Positions 63,558 to 64,000 of a DNA stretch of 64,000 nucleotides are shown piece by piece. The stretch lies in assembly GCF_009664365.1 (NCBI RefSeq), contig NZ_CP044310.1, positions 3,731,001 to 3,795,000 on the forward strand, in the 5' to 3' direction. Under the pieces are notes generated by a model. It worked only from the letters and a program-made list of their open reading frames with translations, did not search any database and was not told the origin of the DNA. The stretch comes from Paenibacillus xylanilyticus (lineage in GTDB: Bacteria; Bacillota; Bacilli; Paenibacillales; Paenibacillaceae). How positions within the stretch are numbered: position 1 is the first letter of the stretch; the number at the start of each line of letters is the position of its first letter. A program made the translations under genes and the position numbers.

Positions 63558-64000
63558 AGCTGCTCACCACCCGTCGCATAACCTTGGGCTTCCACGGATT
63601 GGCCCTCAACCTCTACAGGAAAATCATTATAATTCACGATCACGAAGCCACCGCCATCATAGGTTGTTCGGTACACACCTTCCGCCAATGCTTCATGCGA
63701 TTTCATGGAACGCCCGGCGAATGGAAGATTGGTCTGATTGACCTCGTTGTACATCTCGGCAGCCAGATCTACCCACTGCTCGTAATTTGCCGCGTACAGG
63801 TCGTCATAATCGGTCTGTTTGACTACATGATTAGGCGCATTAAACCAGGCAAAGTACGGACTTGCACCATATTCAATCAGCTTCAGCACATATTGTCTCG
63901 GGTTCGTATATGTCGAGAGATTGTAGGGAGATCCCGTGTAACTAATATTTCCATGAACCACCAATTGAAAGAACGGAATCTCCTCATCCTCCAGTTTGAA
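63554..64000 (-). CDS. DUF5696-like protein, C-terminal end (continues past window)
   Basis: The frame is open from the last base of the window to a TGA at 63554-63556, about 148 residues. It contains FFQLVVHGNISYTGSPYNLST, then KLIEYGASPYFAWF and GGFVIVNYNDFPVEVEGQSVEAQGYA near the end. These resemble the C-terminus of DUF5696 proteins, which in Paenibacillus sit beside sugar ABC transporters; some look like distant TIM-barrel glycosidases (family recollection, not checked). It is translationally coupled to the permease gene downstream. The N-terminus is not visible. Confidence 0.6.
   Translation of the reverse strand, partial: FKLEDEEIPFFQLVVHGNISYTGSPYNLSTYTNPRQYVLKLIEYGASPYFAWFNAPNHVVKQTDYDDLYAANYEQWVDLAAEMYNEVNQTNLPFAGRSMKSHEALAEGVYRTTYDGGGFVIVNYNDFPVEVEGQSVEAQGYATGGEQL

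Overview
The window looks like a chromosomal segment of a Paenibacillus-type Firmicute (inference). The evidence is the mix of YesM/YesN two-component pairs beside MalF/MalG-type sugar permeases and large lipoprotein binding proteins, very large SLH-domain surface enzymes, cre-like catabolite sites, GGAGG ribosome binding sites with frequent TTG/GTG starts, and B. subtilis-like map, ykvA and Rex homologues. No tRNA, rRNA, IS element, prophage or CRISPR array was seen. Most of the DNA encodes capture and breakdown of plant or fungal polysaccharides.

Region 1 (1-19.5 kb) is a pectin/side-chain type locus. An operon on the minus strand encodes a GH140-like (DUF4038) enzyme, a YesN-type regulator and a YesM-type kinase, and ends at a terminator at 10.7 kb. 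A second minus-strand operon follows: two permeases, a lipoprotein binding protein, a GH78 rhamnosidase-like enzyme, a GH2 beta-mannosidase-like enzyme and a truncated GH78-like gene at the left edge. Divergent from the first operon, and sharing a perfect cre site with it, is a 1203-aa secreted clan-A (GH39-like) glycosidase with three repeated binding modules. No ATPase is encoded, as usual for systems that share an MsmX-type ATPase.

Region 2 (19.7-41.4 kb) is mostly housekeeping or accessory: FAD oxidoreductase, a second methionine aminopeptidase, small membrane proteins, a DUF418 membrane protein divergent from an OmpR-type regulator/kinase pair, an aldo/keto reductase divergent from a MerR regulator with a textbook 19-bp-spacer operator, YkvA, a secreted alkaline phosphatase, a zinc-ribbon peptide, a 2034-aa SLH protein with lamin-tail and metallophosphoesterase domains, and an acetoacetate decarboxylase/ketopantoate-reductase-like pair divergent from a LysR regulator.

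Region 3 (41.4-53.3 kb) is a beta-1,3-glucan type locus. Two permeases and a 1496-aa SLH-anchored GH16 enzyme form one minus-strand operon. The YesM/YesN pair is divergent from it, and the lipoprotein binding protein lies convergently downstream as a separate unit. The permease and binding-protein promoters share a 14-bp motif at the same distance from their -10 boxes.

Region 4 (53.5-59.7 kb) groups hemicellulases: GH16 lichenase, a formylglycine-generating-enzyme-like lipoprotein, GH11 xylanase, a CE1-type esterase, an SGNH esterase, and on the plus strand a GH8 reducing-end exo-oligoxylanase (Rex). Several have near-consensus cre sites. Secreted lichenase and xylanase would make oligosaccharides, and the esterases and Rex, which lack signal peptides, would finish them in the cytoplasm (inference).

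Region 5 (59.8-64 kb) holds a secreted GH5 enzyme with a C-terminal ricin-type CBM13, two permeases and the end of a DUF5696-like protein, and continues beyond the window.
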